Assembly: GCF_028683095.1 (NCBI RefSeq)
Contig: NZ_JAJUBC010000021.1
Coordinates: 37,669 to 101,668 of the forward strand
Source of the DNA: Enterovibrio gelatinilyticus
GTDB taxonomy: Bacteria; Pseudomonadota; Gammaproteobacteria; Enterobacterales; Vibrionaceae
Direction: 5' to 3'
DNA: 64,000 bases
Shown here in pieces: positions 16,964 to 26,790 of this stretch. A program made the position numbers and the translations under genes. The notes under the pieces were generated by a model. It was not told the origin of the DNA, made no database searches, and was given only the letters and a program-made list of their open reading frames with translations. Each line of letters opens with the position of its first letter. Position 1 is the stretch's first letter.

Positions 16964-18331
16964 CTAGGCGAACACTTGGGGTTGGTTTTTCCAGTGACCA
17001 TTTCGCCAACGTGTTAAGCATATTGCACACCGGAGATACTCGTCCACGAGCAAAGCTAACCAAACGCCGATCAAGCCATAATCGAGTACGATGGCAAAGA
17101 AATAAACCATGGGTAAACAGAGTAACCACATACTGGTAATGGATAGTCCAACTGGGTACTTAGCATCACCAGAAACAACGAGACTGTTAACGACGACCAT
17201 ATTTATAGCGCCTGCAGGATGGCGAAGTAGATCAATTGCTAGCAAAGTAGCACCTAAAGCCAAGATGTTGGGATCTTGGGTGAAGATGAGAAATGCGTAA
17301 TCGGACAACATCCAGATGATGAAGAGCATGAAGCTGCTACCAGCGACGCTAAGAGTAATACTTTGATTTATCTGATTTTTGATCTTCTCAAGTTCACCTG
17401 AACCCAAAAGGTGAGAGATGATAATTCGGTTCCCCACGCCAATTGATTGGGAAAATATAATGGGAATCAAAATCAAGTTAAGAGTGTAGATTCTTGTCGA
17501 GATAGCCAATGCACCAAGTGAAATGACGGTGATCGTAATAAAAAATCTATTAAGCTCATAAGACATAGGCTCCATTGTGGCTGGGACACCTATATTTAAC
17601 ACTTGTGATAAATAAGATTTGAAATCTTTAAAGCTGCCAGAAAAGTCAAATTTGATTTTCTTCTTTATGTGAACAAAGTAGATAACAATGACTAATCCGG
17701 TAAAATATGAAAGGGCTGAGGCCAATGCCACACATTCAACACCACTAAATCCTATGTTTAATCCACCGAAGAGAAAGAGCGTATTAAGCCCAATGTTAAC
17801 GGCGTTGGCAACTAGCGTTGATTGCATGTTCAGCTTTGTCCAGCCATTTACATTTAAAATACTACCGTAGCCTATTTGGATGGACTTAATTAATAGTGCA
17901 GGTGTGAAAATAAGTAAGTAGGCGGATGTGAGATCATTCATCTCGCTACTCAACCCCATCATTGTGCCTATTTCATTATGGAGTAATAAGTATGCGATCA
18001 TAACTGTTAGGCCAATGAAAAAATTGAATATAACAGTGTATAGATAGTTCTTTGCTAACTTGTCATGTATTTTTGCACCTAGCATTCGCCCAAGAACGCC
18101 TGTGGTGCCGATGGATAATGAATGCAATATAACAATAGGGATGACTACAACTGGCATCAATGTTCCAATTGCAGCGGCAGACTGTTCGGATATTTTATTC
18201 AAAAAAAGTATGTCTGTGAAGTTAATTAAATATGTTAATAGAACTTCCAAAAAGATAGGCCATGTGATTTTTATTAGCCCCATACTGACAGCTTCAGTAT
18301 TTTTTGACTCGTCTAACGTCTTGTCGGTCAT
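16964..18331 (-). CDS. MATE-family efflux transporter
   Basis: Inner-membrane antiporter of 455 aa with about 12 hydrophobic segments in two similar halves, as in the MATE (multidrug and toxic compound extrusion) family. Recognisable stretches are ITWPIFLEVLLTYLINFTDI in helix 1 and IGTTGVLGRMLGAK after helix 2. It is the third gene of a leftward cassette: its ATG overlaps the stop codon of the oxidoreductase gene by four bases (ATGA), so the two are translationally coupled. The tight coupling suggests that it exports the product, or a toxic substrate, of the two enzymes upstream. The region is visibly richer in A+T than the neighbouring genes. Confidence 0.85.
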   Translation of the reverse strand: MTDKTLDESKNTEAVSMGLIKITWPIFLEVLLTYLINFTDILFLNKISEQSAAAIGTLMPVVVIPIVILHSLSIGTTGVLGRMLGAKIHDKLAKNYLYTVIFNFFIGLTVMIAYLLLHNEIGTMMGLSSEMNDLTSAYLLIFTPALLIKSIQIGYGSILNVNGWTKLNMQSTLVANAVNIGLNTLFLFGGLNIGFSGVECVALASALSYFTGLVIVIYFVHIKKKIKFDFSGSFKDFKSYLSQVLNIGVPATMEPMSYELNRFFITITVISLGALAISTRIYTLNLILIPIIFSQSIGVGNRIIISHLLGSGELEKIKNQINQSITLSVAGSSFMLFIIWMLSDYAFLIFTQDPNILALGATLLAIDLLRHPAGAINMVVVNSLVVSGDAKYPVGLSITSMWLLCLPMVYFFAIVLDYGLIGVWLALLVDEYLRCAICLTRWRNGHWKNQPQVFA

Positions 18332-19236
18332 AGTCTATCCATGATGTGTTGAGTAATCGTTTCACAAACTGAGTGTGTACTATAGCTTCGTTGTGTGTGA
18401 CCTATGTTGGATTCCCTATTTCTTACTATATCAAGCCAATGTTCAACCATTGAGTGAAACCCTTTTGTATATAGCGTATCACTCCAATCAGAAGATCTAA
18501 TTATCTGCTCTGTCCCATTGATGCAGTAGACCCCTTGGGTGAAATTGTTAAATAGATAGCTTTCATTTATAAGAGAAAGCTCAACGGACTCACATGTCTT
18601 TCCATATTCTCTATTCATGCTGGCGGTCAAAATCTTCCCTGATTGTTTCCAATCCACATTGATGGTGGACAATTTACTCCCTTTCCCAATGAAGTTTATG
18701 TTTATGTCTACATCTGAAAGTTCACCATCAATGTTGACTGAATCAATAACATGAATAAAATCATTGAAAATGTAATCTCTCGGCATTGCAACTAAATTGA
18801 CTCTGTTTTTTTTCCAGTGAATGCTTCTTAGATCGTTTGAATGAATGGCTTCATTCCAAATTGGTATATATCTTCGGTTAAATCCTACAAATAGCGGGGT
18901 ATTCTTTTGTTCTGATAACTCGGACAGTTCACGAAATTCGTGAAAAGTCATTGCTCCAGGCTTATCAACAAAAACAGGGATGCCTAACTTTAAAAAGTAA
19001 CTAGCGATTGTGTGATGTGATTCACTAGAGGTATGGATCATGACACCGTCAGGATTTAGCTCTTTCAAACTGAAAATATTGGTACAGCCTTGTTTTATTT
19101 GGTATCTATGGCAATGATTCTTTAAAACTTGTATGTTTCGTGAGCATAAAATAAGTTCAATATTGGGCGTTTGCGACAGAATTGGTAAGTAAGCTTTAGA
19201 TGCAATATCCCCTAGGCCAATGAGTGCTATTTTCAT
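18328..19236 (-). CDS. Gfo/Idh/MocA-family oxidoreductase
   Basis: NAD(P)-dependent oxidoreductase of 302 aa. It begins with a Rossmann fold (MKIALIGLGDIASKAYLPIL) and has the family motif as DKPGAMT (usual form EKP) near residue 90. The C-terminal half (about 125-300) is the diverged substrate-binding domain. Members act on sugars, inositols or amino acid-like compounds, so the substrate cannot be deduced. The ATG at 19236 gives the canonical N-terminus; the frame is open 42 bases further upstream. It lies between the oxygenase (58 bp upstream) and the MATE exporter (4-bp overlap), so the three form an operon. Confidence 0.8.
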   Translation of the reverse strand: MKIALIGLGDIASKAYLPILSQTPNIELILCSRNIQVLKNHCHRYQIKQGCTNIFSLKELNPDGVMIHTSSESHHTIASYFLKLGIPVFVDKPGAMTFHEFRELSELSEQKNTPLFVGFNRRYIPIWNEAIHSNDLRSIHWKKNRVNLVAMPRDYIFNDFIHVIDSVNIDGELSDVDININFIGKGSKLSTINVDWKQSGKILTASMNREYGKTCESVELSLINESYLFNNFTQGVYCINGTEQIIRSSDWSDTLYTKGFHSMVEHWLDIVRNRESNIGHTQRSYSTHSVCETITQHIMDRL

Positions 19237-19294
19237 ATTATTCTCTCTCGGTACATGAATGCAGCACGATGACTGCACTCATAAAAGTAGGTGA

Positions 19295-20239
19295 CTACCA
19301 GCGTTTGACCCCAAGTAGCTTTTCCCCAAGAGAGCTTAACTTGGCTCTGTTATATGGTTCAGGATCGAGTTGCCCATTCAAGTTTCTATGACATTCAGGG
19401 GCTCTCATTTTCATGAAGCAGTCTATTCTTTCATCGCGACTTTGCTCTACTTCTGTTGGTATTGAGTCAATATCATCAGCACGAAACATAGTGATAAATT
19501 GAACAAAACGAGGCATATGGTAGTGATTGCTTACACACCCGTGTGGCAGGCGTGCATCCCAGATAATTAAACTACCTGCAGGAGCATCAATAGTAATAAT
19601 ATCCTTCTCCGTGAATTCCATGACATCACGTAGAAATAAACCTTTTGAACCAAATTTTTCTAGTGCATTCGCGTGCTCGAATTTACCATCTCTTATTTTC
19701 TTATAAACGCTAGGGACACATGCAAATGCACCCTGGTTTTGATGTGTATCAGTAAGGTATATGAGGCCTTGATATAAGTTTTTATTTCGTAGACGGAAGT
19801 CATAGTCCCAATGCATGGGATTTTCATCGTTACCATATGCTTCTAAATCATATCTGCATGGAGGTCTGAATGAGGCTCTGTCCATTGTAACCCAAAGTTC
19901 ATCTTCATCAAGGAGATGACGAAAAGTATTATATATCTTAGGATGTTGCCTTATGTCCCAAAATGCGGGGTGTTGATGTAAAGGTACCAATCCAATAGAA
20001 TTTAGAGGTCGCTCTTTGTACCATGAACTTGGCTCTATGCGGGAGATGTCTAAGAATTCACAAATTGCATCAACAGAGCTATTGCAAAGATTTGTTGGGG
20101 CAGCATCTTCAATGATGACATACCCATTTTTTTCTAAGAATTCCTTTTTTTCATTGGATAAAATACTTTCAAAATTATTGCTTTCTGATAAATACGGTTG
20201 CTTTTCTACAACGCTTTTATATTGGCTAATCATTTCCAC
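19295..20239 (-). CDS. PhyH-type 2-oxoglutarate/Fe(II) oxygenase
   Basis: Predicted non-haem iron dioxygenase of the phytanoyl-CoA hydroxylase family, 314 aa. The iron ligands can be read as His143 and Asp145 (MHWDYD) and His233 (RLPHGC), with Arg244 (MPRFVQF) as the likely 2-oxoglutarate anchor. Because residue 145 is Asp rather than Gly or Ala, hydroxylation is more likely than halogenation. The start is GTG at 20239, with an ATG two codons later as alternative. It is the first gene of the oxygenase-oxidoreductase-exporter cassette and has a dyad around its leader. The substrate is unknown. Confidence 0.8.
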   Translation of the reverse strand: MEMISQYKSVVEKQPYLSESNNFESILSNEKKEFLEKNGYVIIEDAAPTNLCNSSVDAICEFLDISRIEPSSWYKERPLNSIGLVPLHQHPAFWDIRQHPKIYNTFRHLLDEDELWVTMDRASFRPPCRYDLEAYGNDENPMHWDYDFRLRNKNLYQGLIYLTDTHQNQGAFACVPSVYKKIRDGKFEHANALEKFGSKGLFLRDVMEFTEKDIITIDAPAGSLIIWDARLPHGCVSNHYHMPRFVQFITMFRADDIDSIPTEVEQSRDERIDCFMKMRAPECHRNLNGQLDPEPYNRAKLSSLGEKLLGVKRW

Positions 20240-20241
20240 TG

Positions 20242-20271
20242 TACAACCTAACCTTTAAAAATCAGGTTGTA
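20242..20271. promoter_or_regulatory. dyad in the leader of the oxygenase gene
   Basis: TACAACCT (20242-20249) and AGGTTGTA (20264-20271) form 8-base arms 14 bases apart, just before the GTG start at 20239. On the minus strand TATTAT or ATTATA at the upstream edge could be a -10. The AGG nearest the start lies inside one arm, so the dyad could be an operator or an RNA hairpin that limits translation. Confidence 0.4.
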
Positions 20272-21128
20272 TAATATGCGGGAAAATTGCGCTTAAACAG
20301 GTGCGAAAGTATTAACTTTTATAGAGAAAATTACTATTTATCTTCAGTGTCATGCTTAGTTCGTAGATTCTGAACTCACCCTTGGCTTGATGTTGCCCCG
20401 AAAAGTAGGGTCGCCTTCCTAACGCTTCTCCCAGCCATGCTCTCGCGTCGATGAACCCTGGAATGAAGAAGTATCAATGGGTTGCTTTGCGAGAGTCATA
20501 AGCTGTAGCCAAAGCACCGGCGATACTCATCAAGAAAACTGCTCCCGAAAGTGCACCTTGTTGCTTTTATGTGTATTTTTTTTGCTCTTGGTTACAAAAT
20601 TCACTTGTGTTCAAAAAGTAGCTTTGTTATTTTTCGCAACAATCTCGAACATCGCGCTTTTCGAGACACACGTGGCACGGCTTTTTTGAGTCTTGTTGTC
20701 GCACCGTAGGTACTGGGGACAACTCTCCAGTAGAAGGGCATTGATAATGCAATCCAGAAGGTCTGGGGCATATTGAGGAACCCAACTGTGATTAAGTCAT
20801 ACACACATTTCAGCTTCGTCTTACCCAACTGCAGTATCATTACTGAGCCTTGAACATTCCGTTCCATTGAGGCGCACTCCTAACGCTTGAGCTTTTTTCA
20901 CGATCTGATCGTGCCGCTTTGCGTTCTAGAATCCGCGCTTCAATACACACTTTGGTTTCCGATGACTATGCATGATGCATTTGTCGCGGGTATTTCCCGA
21001 TGAATTCGGGGGTGTGCGCTACCTACATTCTGATAATAACCGCATTTTCATGCACTTACGCCGTGCTGGGGGGTTGTGGTCGTCATTCAAACTGAATGTT
21101 GGAAGTGGAACATGGAAGATCAAAAATA
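20272..21128. other. gene-free stretch before the norspermidine operon
   Basis: About 850 bp with no credible gene on either strand. It contains an 11-base direct repeat, TCCTAACGCTT, at 20417-20427 and 20878-20888, and short dyads around 20984-21011. The promoter of the norspermidine operon should lie in its right part, but no clear -35/-10 pair is seen. It may be the remains of an inserted element; no transposase fragment was recognised. Confidence 0.4.
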
Positions 21129-24035
21129 ATGATTAGCTTTACCAACAATAATATTCAAGACACAAACACAGCCCAAAACGTACCTGTTTTGAGTGGGCTA
21201 CACGATCTTACACCTGATGAGCTGTTGCTGAGTCAGGAGCACTACGAATCCGAGGTTCGCTCTTATCCTCGTCGATTACCACTTGCCATTGCGAAAGCCT
21301 CTGGCGCGATGGTTGAAGACACCCGCGGTCAAACTTATCTGGATTGCCTTGCTGGAGCAGGAACGTTAACACTTGGCTATAACCACCCAGAAATTAATCA
21401 GGCAGTGATTGAGCAGTTGAATGCGGGTATTCCGTATCAAACACTTGATATCACGACCCCTGCTAAAGACCATTTCATTCGTGAATTGATGGCCTTCCTT
21501 CCGCAAGATTTCTCTGACAATACCAAGGTGCAGTTTTGTGGCCCTTCTGGTGCTGATGCTGTTGAAGCTGCTATCAAATTGGCGAAGCAAACCACCGGCA
21601 GAAATACCATTGCCGCCTTCCACGGTGCTTATCACGGTATGACAAATGGCACCATGGCGCTGATGGGCAATCTAGGTACTAAATCTCGTCGCCAAGGCCT
21701 GATGGCCGATGTGCACTTTTTACCATTCCCTTATGATTTGCGTTGTCCGTTTGGTCTTCAAGGTGAGCAAGGCGCGCGCCAAGGGCTTCGCTATATTGAG
21801 CGTATGTTGGCTGACGACGAAAGTGGCGTTCAAAAACCTGCGGCTATTATTGTTGAACCAGTACAAGGCGAAGGCGGTGTGATTCCAGCCCCTGCATTTT
21901 GGCTACAAGAACTGCGCCGTATTACCGAAGAAAACGGCATTTTGCTTATCTTTGATGAAATTCAGTGTGGCATTGGCAAAACTGGCGAGCATTTTGCTTT
22001 TGAAGAATCCGGCGTTACGCCAGATATCTTGTGTCTATCGAAAGCCGTTGGTGGCGGTCTACCCATGTCGCTACTGGTGTTTGATAAAGAGATAGATACT
22101 TGGTTGCCAGGCGAGCATACCGGTACCTTCCGTGGCAACCAGCTCGCGATGGTATCTGGTGCGAAAACAATGGAGATTATTCGCCGCGATAACCTTGCGA
22201 ACAAAGCCAAAATCACGGGTGATTACCTTCGCCGTGGGCTTGAAAAGATCGCATCAACAACCAGTTGTATTGCAGAAGTGCGTGGCAAAGGTCTAATGCT
22301 AGGCGTTGAGATTTGTGACCCTGAGGGTGGCAAAAACAAATTTGGCGAACCGCTTTCTGCGCCCGAGCTGACAGTCGCTATTCAACGCGCTGCGTTAGAA
22401 CGTGGTTTAATTATTGAGAAGGGCGGGCGTGAAGGATCGGTGCTTCGTTTCTTACCACCCATCATTATTACGTTCGAGCAAATCGACTTTGCACTCAAGT
22501 CTTTGCAAGACGCGATTGAATCGCTCGTTGAGCCAACGCAAGCTGTGCAGCCTGCCGATACTCTTCAGCAAAACTGGCGTGATCACTTTATCCATACGGG
22601 CAAAGATGGCGCAGAGAGCTTTGAAGCGGCGATGAACGCCACCACCCAAGCGTTGAAGAAGATCTTCGAAAACTCGGAATCGCCATACAGCGGCTTAGAT
22701 CCTACTGTGTTGGCGTCGCAAATCCGCCATGCGAATTTGGGTGAAACGCCGCAGTCGTTAGATGACGTAATCGAAGAAACCAGCGATCTGATCGCGAAGA
22801 ATTCGATCATCGTTCAGCATCCTCATTGTATTGCCCACCTTCACACGCCACCGCTGATCCCTGCTGTTGCCGCGGAAGCCTTTATTACTGCGCTGAACCA
22901 GTCGATGGACTCGTGGGATCAAGCAAGTGCAGCGACCTTCGTCGAACAAGAAGTGACGGATTGGTTATGCCAGCGCTTTGGGTTTGATGACAAAGCAGAC
23001 GGTGTGTTCACGAGTGGTGGCACACAAAGCAACTTGATGGGTCTATTGATGGCGCGTGACTACGCCATTGAAAAGCTCTCGGGTAGTGATGTTCAAAAAG
23101 ATGGCTTGCCAGAATACGCAGATAAACTGCGTCTCATCACCTCGAAGAACTCGCACTTCACCATGCAAAAATCTGCGTCCTTGTTAGGCCTTGGCGAGCA
23201 TGCTGTCATCTGTGTTGATACCTATAGCGACGGCACCATGGACATTGAATCTGCCGATGCAACATTGGCTGCGTTGAAAGCCGAGGGATTAATCCCGTTT
23301 GCCATCACTGGCACGGCAGGTACCACAGACCATGGTGCGATTGACGATCTGGACGATGTAGCGATGCTTGCAGAAAAACACGGCCTATGGATGCACGTTG
23401 ATGCGGCCTACGGCGGTGCGTTAATACTCAGCAGACACCACGCACGTTTGGAAGGCATCGAACGTGCTGACTCGTTAACTATCGACTTCCACAAGATGTT
23501 CTTCCAGCCGATCAGCTGTGGCGCTGTGATCCTCAAAGATAAAAACCACTTTGGGTATATTCGCCACCATGCAGACTACCTCAACCGTGAAGAAGACGTT
23601 CTGCCAAACTTGGTCGATAAGTCTATCGCGACAACACGCCGCTTCGACGCGCTCAAGCTGTGGATGACGTTGCAGAATGTTGGGCCTCAAGCGCTCGGTT
23701 CTATGGTTGATCACTTGCTTAATCAAACGCAGCTTGTGGCTGACATGGTCAACAACCGATCTCAATTTGAACTACTGGCAGCACCGTGTTTATCAACGGT
23801 TCTGTTTAGATATGTGGGTGTGAATCAAGGTCTCGACCTTGACTACCTCAACAAGCAAATCCGATTAGATGCTCTGGTCAAAGGGCGCGCAGTGGTTGGC
23901 GAAACCGTGGTTGATGGAAATGTGGCACTTAAGTTCACGCTTCTTAATCCATGCTTGAAGCTAAGCGACTTCGATAGCTTGTTGAATGAATTGGAGAGCC
24001 TTGCTGACGATGCGGTTAAGCAAGTTCAGGGTTAA
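21129..24035 (+). CDS. fused diaminobutyrate aminotransferase / decarboxylase
   Basis: Bifunctional enzyme of 968 aa. The N-terminal half (about 1-460) is an L-2,4-diaminobutyrate:2-oxoglutarate aminotransferase making diaminobutyrate from aspartate semialdehyde; its PLP lysine is in LCLSKAVGGGLPMS (about 305). The C-terminal half (about 500-968) is an L-2,4-diaminobutyrate decarboxylase of the glutamate decarboxylase fold, with the PLP lysine in SLTIDFHKMFF (about 789), giving 1,3-diaminopropane. The fusion is known from Vibrio norspermidine operons. The ATG at 21129 is chosen because GGAAGA lies about 10 bases upstream; an ATG at 21096 is also in frame. First gene of the operon with the carboxynorspermidine genes. 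Confidence 0.93.
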   Translation: MISFTNNNIQDTNTAQNVPVLSGLHDLTPDELLLSQEHYESEVRSYPRRLPLAIAKASGAMVEDTRGQTYLDCLAGAGTLTLGYNHPEINQAVIEQLNAGIPYQTLDITTPAKDHFIRELMAFLPQDFSDNTKVQFCGPSGADAVEAAIKLAKQTTGRNTIAAFHGAYHGMTNGTMALMGNLGTKSRRQGLMADVHFLPFPYDLRCPFGLQGEQGARQGLRYIERMLADDESGVQKPAAIIVEPVQGEGGVIPAPAFWLQELRRITEENGILLIFDEIQCGIGKTGEHFAFEESGVTPDILCLSKAVGGGLPMSLLVFDKEIDTWLPGEHTGTFRGNQLAMVSGAKTMEIIRRDNLANKAKITGDYLRRGLEKIASTTSCIAEVRGKGLMLGVEICDPEGGKNKFGEPLSAPELTVAIQRAALERGLIIEKGGREGSVLRFLPPIIITFEQIDFALKSLQDAIESLVEPTQAVQPADTLQQNWRDHFIHTGKDGAESFEAAMNATTQALKKIFENSESPYSGLDPTVLASQIRHANLGETPQSLDDVIEETSDLIAKNSIIVQHPHCIAHLHTPPLIPAVAAEAFITALNQSMDSWDQASAATFVEQEVTDWLCQRFGFDDKADGVFTSGGTQSNLMGLLMARDYAIEKLSGSDVQKDGLPEYADKLRLITSKNSHFTMQKSASLLGLGEHAVICVDTYSDGTMDIESADATLAALKAEGLIPFAITGTAGTTDHGAIDDLDDVAMLAEKHGLWMHVDAAYGGALILSRHHARLEGIERADSLTIDFHKMFFQPISCGAVILKDKNHFGYIRHHADYLNREEDVLPNLVDKSIATTRRFDALKLWMTLQNVGPQALGSMVDHLLNQTQLVADMVNNRSQFELLAAPCLSTVLFRYVGVNQGLDLDYLNKQIRLDALVKGRAVVGETVVDGNVALKFTLLNPCLKLSDFDSLLNELESLADDAVKQVQG

Positions 24036-24124
24036 ATATTGAGTTTGATGTCTTTGCTTCATTGCTGATAGGCAAAGGCATCGCACTGTTTTCAAGACTA
24101 TTTGTCTTATAAGGAATTAAGAAC

Positions 24125-25369
24125 ATGGCAATTTTACAGATTGGTGCGGGCGGTGTTGGTTGGGTGATTGCGCACAAAGCGGCACAGAACAATGACGTAT
24201 TGGGCGACATAACAATCGCATCGCGCACGGTGGTAAAATGTGATGCGATCATTGCATCGATCAAAGGGCGTAATAACTTAAAAGATCCAAGCCTAAAGCT
24301 CGAATCACGCGCTGTTGACGCCGATGATGTAGACGCGCTTGTTGCGCTGATCCAAGACGTGAAACCGGACTTGGTGATAAATGCGGGGCCTCCATGGGTA
24401 AACATGGCAATCATGGAAGCGTGTTACCAAGCAAAAACCTCTTACCTTGATACGTCAGTCGCTGTTGACCTTTGCTCTGAAGGTCAGCAAGTGCCACAAG
24501 CCTACGATTGGCAGTGGGGCTACCGCGAGAAATTTGAAGAAGCGGGTATTACGGGTATTCTTGGTGCGGGCTTTGATCCGGGTGTGGTGAGTGTGTTTGC
24601 AGCATACGCAGTGAAGCACCTGTTTGACGAGATCGACACCATTGATGTGATGGATGTGAATGCCGGCGACCATGGTAAGAAGTTCGCGACCAACTTTGAC
24701 CCTGAAACCAACATGCTAGAAATCCAAGGCGATTCTTTCTACTGGGAGAATGGCGAGTGGAAACAAGTGGCGTGTCATGCCCGTATGATGGAATTTGAAT
24801 TCCCGCTGGTGGGCAGCCATAAAGTCTATTCCATGGCGCACGATGAAGTGCGTTCAATGAAAGAGTTCATCCCTGCAAAACGCATCGAGTTTTGGATGGG
24901 CTTTGGCGATGCCTACTTGAACTACTTCAACTGCATGCGCGACATCGGCCTGTTGAGCCCAGAGGCTGTCACTCTGCAAGACGGTACAGTGGTCGAGCCG
25001 CTAAAAGTGCTGAAAGCACTACTGCCAGACCCAACGTCGCTCGCACCTGGTTACACAGGTAAAACCTGTATCGGTACGTGGGTACAAGGCACGAAAGACG
25101 GTAAAGCACGCAGCGTGTTCATCTACAACAATGCTGACCATGAAGTGGCTTACAAAGATGTTGAGCATCAGGCCATTGCGTACACCACTGGCGTTCCTGC
25201 GATCACTGCCGCATTGCTTTACTTCAAAGGCGCATGGAACGGAAAAGGTGTGTTCAATATGGAACAGCTGGACCCAGACCCATTCCTTGAGTTAATGCCT
25301 TCAATTGGCCTCGATTGGGGTGTCGAAGAGCTTGAGCCTCAAGCGCCAACCATCAATACCCTGAAGTAA
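24125..25369 (+). CDS. carboxynorspermidine dehydrogenase
   Basis: Saccharopine dehydrogenase-fold enzyme of 414 aa. It condenses 1,3-diaminopropane with aspartate semialdehyde and reduces the Schiff base with NADPH to carboxynorspermidine. The Rossmann motif is [20 protein letters not shown], followed by a conserved [20 protein letters not shown] region. AAGGAA precedes the ATG. It lies 89 bp downstream of the aminotransferase/decarboxylase fusion and is followed by nspC, the order known from vibrios. The same enzyme can act on putrescine to give carboxyspermidine. Confidence 0.94.
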   Translation: MAILQIGAGGVGWVIAHKAAQNNDVLGDITIASRTVVKCDAIIASIKGRNNLKDPSLKLESRAVDADDVDALVALIQDVKPDLVINAGPPWVNMAIMEACYQAKTSYLDTSVAVDLCSEGQQVPQAYDWQWGYREKFEEAGITGILGAGFDPGVVSVFAAYAVKHLFDEIDTIDVMDVNAGDHGKKFATNFDPETNMLEIQGDSFYWENGEWKQVACHARMMEFEFPLVGSHKVYSMAHDEVRSMKEFIPAKRIEFWMGFGDAYLNYFNCMRDIGLLSPEAVTLQDGTVVEPLKVLKALLPDPTSLAPGYTGKTCIGTWVQGTKDGKARSVFIYNNADHEVAYKDVEHQAIAYTTGVPAITAALLYFKGAWNGKGVFNMEQLDPDPFLELMPSIGLDWGVEELEPQAPTINTLK

Positions 25370-25379
25370 GTTTGCTGAT

Positions 25380-25418
25380 AAAGCCTGCGATAGTTCGAAT
25401 GAACGTCGCAGGCTTTTT
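25380..25418 (+). terminator. terminator/attenuator before nspC
   Basis: AAAGCCTGCGA pairs with TCGCAGGCTTT, with T5 at the end; the loop can form an inner TTC/GAA stem. It lies inside the norspermidine operon, only 12 bases before the nspC start at 25431, so nspC should depend on read-through or a promoter within the dehydrogenase gene. Confidence 0.75.
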
Positions 25419-25430
25419 GTGAGAAAAGTA

Positions 25431-26594
25431 ATGAATGCATCGCCAATGAAAACATCGCAATTGACCCCATCGCAGTTAAAGACCCCGTACTTTCTGATTG
25501 ATGAAGACAAACTGATCCGTAATCTCGAGATTGCAAAGCGCCTGAAAGCCTTGTCCGGTGTGAAACTGGTTCTGGCGCTGAAATGCTTTTCTACGTGGGG
25601 CGTGTTTGACATCATCAAGCCTTATCTTGATGGCACCACGAGCAGCGGCCCGTTTGAAGTGAAGCTTGGTCACGAAACGTTTGGCGGCGAAACCCATGCG
25701 TATAGCGTTGGCTATAGCGAAGATGACGTGCGTGAGGTTGCGGATATTTGTGACAAGCTGATTTTTAATAGTCAGTCTCAACTGAAAGCACACCGCCACT
25801 TAGTGGAAGGCAAAGCGTCGCTCGGCCTTCGGCTGAATCCAGGCGTGAGCTATGCCGGACAAGATCTTGCGGATCCTGCGCGTCAGTTTTCGCGTTTGGG
25901 TGTGCATGCTGACAAGATTGACCCTGAGGTGTTTGCATCGCTAGATGGTGTAATGTTCCACATGAACTGCGAAAACAAAGATGTGGATGCATTCATTGGG
26001 TTATTGGATGCCATTTCGGATCAGTTTGGCACTTATCTCGACTCGCTAGAGTGGGTGAGCTTGGGCGGCGGAGTGTTCTTCACATGGCCAGGGTATGACG
26101 TTGAAAAACTCGCGTCTGCGCTAAAAACATTCAGCGAGCGACACGGCGTGCAGCTGTATCTTGAGCCGGGTGAAGCCATTATCACCCAGACGACGGATCT
26201 TGTTGTCACTGTGGTCGATATTGTCGAAAACGACATGCAAACCGCCATTGTAGATAGCGCGACGGAGGCGCATCGCCTAGACACGCTGATCTACAACGAA
26301 CCAGCATCGATTGAGGAAGCAACTGAAAGCGGCGAACACACGTATGTGATTGGCAGTTGTTCATGTTTAGCGGGTGACCAATTCTGTGTGGCAAACTTTG
26401 ATGAACCGTTGCAGATTGGTCAACGTCTACATATTTCCGATAGCGCAGGTTACACCATGGTGAAGCTGAACTGGTTCAATGGGTTGAGAATGCCATCCAT
26501 CTATTGCCAACGCAGCAACGGGGAAGTGCAGTTGTTGAATGAATTTGATTACCAAGATTTCAAGCGTACTCTGTCGCAATGGGCTGTGTCGTAG
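25431..26594 (+). CDS. nspC: carboxynorspermidine decarboxylase NspC
   Basis: PLP-dependent decarboxylase of the alanine racemase fold (387 aa) that turns carboxynorspermidine into norspermidine. The sequence is very close to Vibrio NspC: the PLP lysine is in [16 protein letters not shown], and later landmarks are [47 protein letters not shown] and [14 protein letters not shown]. Norspermidine is a biofilm and signalling polyamine in vibrios. Three starts are possible (GTG 25419, ATG 25431, ATG 25446), none with a good ribosome-binding site; 25431 is used here. A transcription terminator lies just upstream. Confidence 0.95.
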   Translation: MNASPMKTSQLTPSQLKTPYFLIDEDKLIRNLEIAKRLKALSGVKLVLALKCFSTWGVFDIIKPYLDGTTSSGPFEVKLGHETFGGETHAYSVGYSEDDVREVADICDKLIFNSQSQLKAHRHLVEGKASLGLRLNPGVSYAGQDLADPARQFSRLGVHADKIDPEVFASLDGVMFHMNCENKDVDAFIGLLDAISDQFGTYLDSLEWVSLGGGVFFTWPGYDVEKLASALKTFSERHGVQLYLEPGEAIITQTTDLVVTVVDIVENDMQTAIVDSATEAHRLDTLIYNEPASIEEATESGEHTYVIGSCSCLAGDQFCVANFDEPLQIGQRLHISDSAGYTMVKLNWFNGLRMPSIYCQRSNGEVQLLNEFDYQDFKRTLSQWAVS

Positions 26595-26669
26595 CCTGCT
26601 ATGAGCGAAGATCAGCGGCAAGGAGTAGCGATTTAACCGTCTGTTATTCGTCAAATAAATATCAAAAGT

Positions 26670-26691
26670 GAGCGCCAAGTGCGCTCTTTTT
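26670..26691 (+). terminator. terminator of the norspermidine operon
   Basis: GAGCGC-CAAGT-GCGCTC followed by TTTTTA, with an AAAAG/CTTTT extension interrupted by one base. Confidence 0.7.
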
Positions 26692-26790
26692 ATTCATATA
26701 TATGATGTAACTCCTAGCATTTCTTCTACTCAATAGCGCAATTCCCCTAACTCCCTTATAAAGTCGGTGACCATGGATGGAGGAAAGAAT

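Noticed and set aside
20601..20867. 88-residue leftward open frame in the gene-free stretch, first thought to be a transposase remnant
   Set aside because: No transposase motif could be read and there is no ribosome-binding site.
20417..20888. TCCTAACGCTT repeats considered as integron attC sites
   Set aside because: No complementary GTTRRRY partner sites and no cassette-like gene between them.
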